From CAYFQH01 sp964345215 (GTDB lineage Bacteria > Bacillota > Clostridia > Christensenellales > Aristaeellaceae), in NCBI GenBank assembly GCA_964345215.1, contig CAYFQH010000089.1:1-5255 (forward strand): a DNA stretch of 5,255 nucleotides, read 5' to 3'. Within the stretch, counting starts at the first letter, position 1; every line of letters begins with the position of its first letter. Both the position numbers and the translations under genes were made by a program. This document shows, one piece after another, positions 5,131-5,255 of this stretch. The notes beneath the pieces are model-generated. The model saw only the letters and a list, made by a program, of their open reading frames with translations. It was not told the origin of the DNA and did not search any database.

Positions 5131-5255
5131 TTACTTTTTCTCCTCCACAATGGCAAGATGGAGCTGCTTAAGCTGTTCCGCCTTTACAGTGGAAGGGGTT
5201 TCCATCATCAAACAGGCTCCATTTTGCCCCTTGGGAAAAGCCAGTACATCCCGCA
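5131..5255 (-). CDS. aspS: Aspartate--tRNA ligase, C-terminal fragment (cut by window edge)
   Basis: Only the last 40 codons and the TAA (5133-5131) are inside the window; the gene continues beyond 5255. The visible part begins RDVLAFPKGQNGACLMMETP and continues with a PSTV...QLKQLHL pattern, then a charged EEKK end. This is the extreme C-terminus of bacterial-type AspRS, where RDVIAFPK follows class II motif 3 and a TEAPSPV...QLxELH stretch ends the protein. AspRS charges tRNA-Asp (and tRNA-Asn where it is non-discriminating, which cannot be judged here). It is convergent with the AKR gene and shares its terminator. The zinc, motif and anticodon domains cannot be seen. Confidence 0.88.
   Translation of the reverse strand, partial: RDVLAFPKGQNGACLMMETPSTVKAEQLKQLHLAIVEEKK

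Noticed and set aside
4790..5171. Two short ORFs overlapping the 3' end of the AKR gene (minus 4790-5005; plus 4953-5171)
   Set aside because: They are shadow frames of the ferredoxin domain. The plus one also crosses the terminator and antisense aspS.
1..5255. CRISPR array, tRNA or rRNA genes, transposons
   Set aside because: No regularly spaced repeats, no tRNA cloverleaf motifs and no transposase coding were seen on either strand.

Overview
The window looks like chromosomal DNA of an anaerobic low-GC Gram-positive bacterium, most likely a clostridial (Peptococcaceae-like) lineage. The grounds are a classical tRNA-sensing T-box leader, strong AGGAGG-type ribosome binding sites, a consensus sigma-A promoter, a GTG start, and an aldo/keto reductase fused to a two-cluster ferredoxin domain. 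The genus call is inference.

Bases 1-571 hold no large gene. The minus strand there carries a divergent leader-like region with several linked signals. These are an extended -10 promoter near 560, a 24-codon ORF with an excellent ribosome binding site (528-454), a second possible promoter (438-410), a compact foldable RNA domain (358-215), a Shine-Dalgarno four bases after it, and a 49-aa basic ORF (188-39) ending in a 9-bp hairpin (19-42). None of it resembles a protein family I know. The RNA domain is the most unusual part of the window, because one six-base segment can pair with three mutually exclusive partners, one of them the Shine-Dalgarno.

Bases 572-2813 are the threonyl-tRNA synthetase unit. 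It has a perfect -35/-10 promoter, a T-box leader with an ACC (Thr) specifier, an intrinsic terminator, and thrS with complete editing, zinc and class II catalytic signatures. The start is best placed at GTG 870. A large hairpin at 2843-2882 closes the unit.

Bases 3029-5112 hold two further plus-strand genes that appear to be separately transcribed. The first encodes a TraX-family polytopic membrane protein (start 3085). The second encodes an aldo/keto reductase with a C-terminal ferredoxin domain (start 3914), behind an extended -10 promoter overlapped by an inverted repeat. A perfect 22-bp hairpin at 5066-5112 serves as a bidirectional terminator between this gene and the convergent 3' end of aspS (aspartyl-tRNA synthetase), which enters from the right edge on the minus strand.

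Functionally, two aminoacyl-tRNA synthetase genes flank a membrane protein and a redox enzyme that show no obvious pathway link. thrS is controlled by uncharged tRNA-Thr. The AKR gene may have its own repressor-type control. The minus-strand leader region at the left is the part with no ready explanation.
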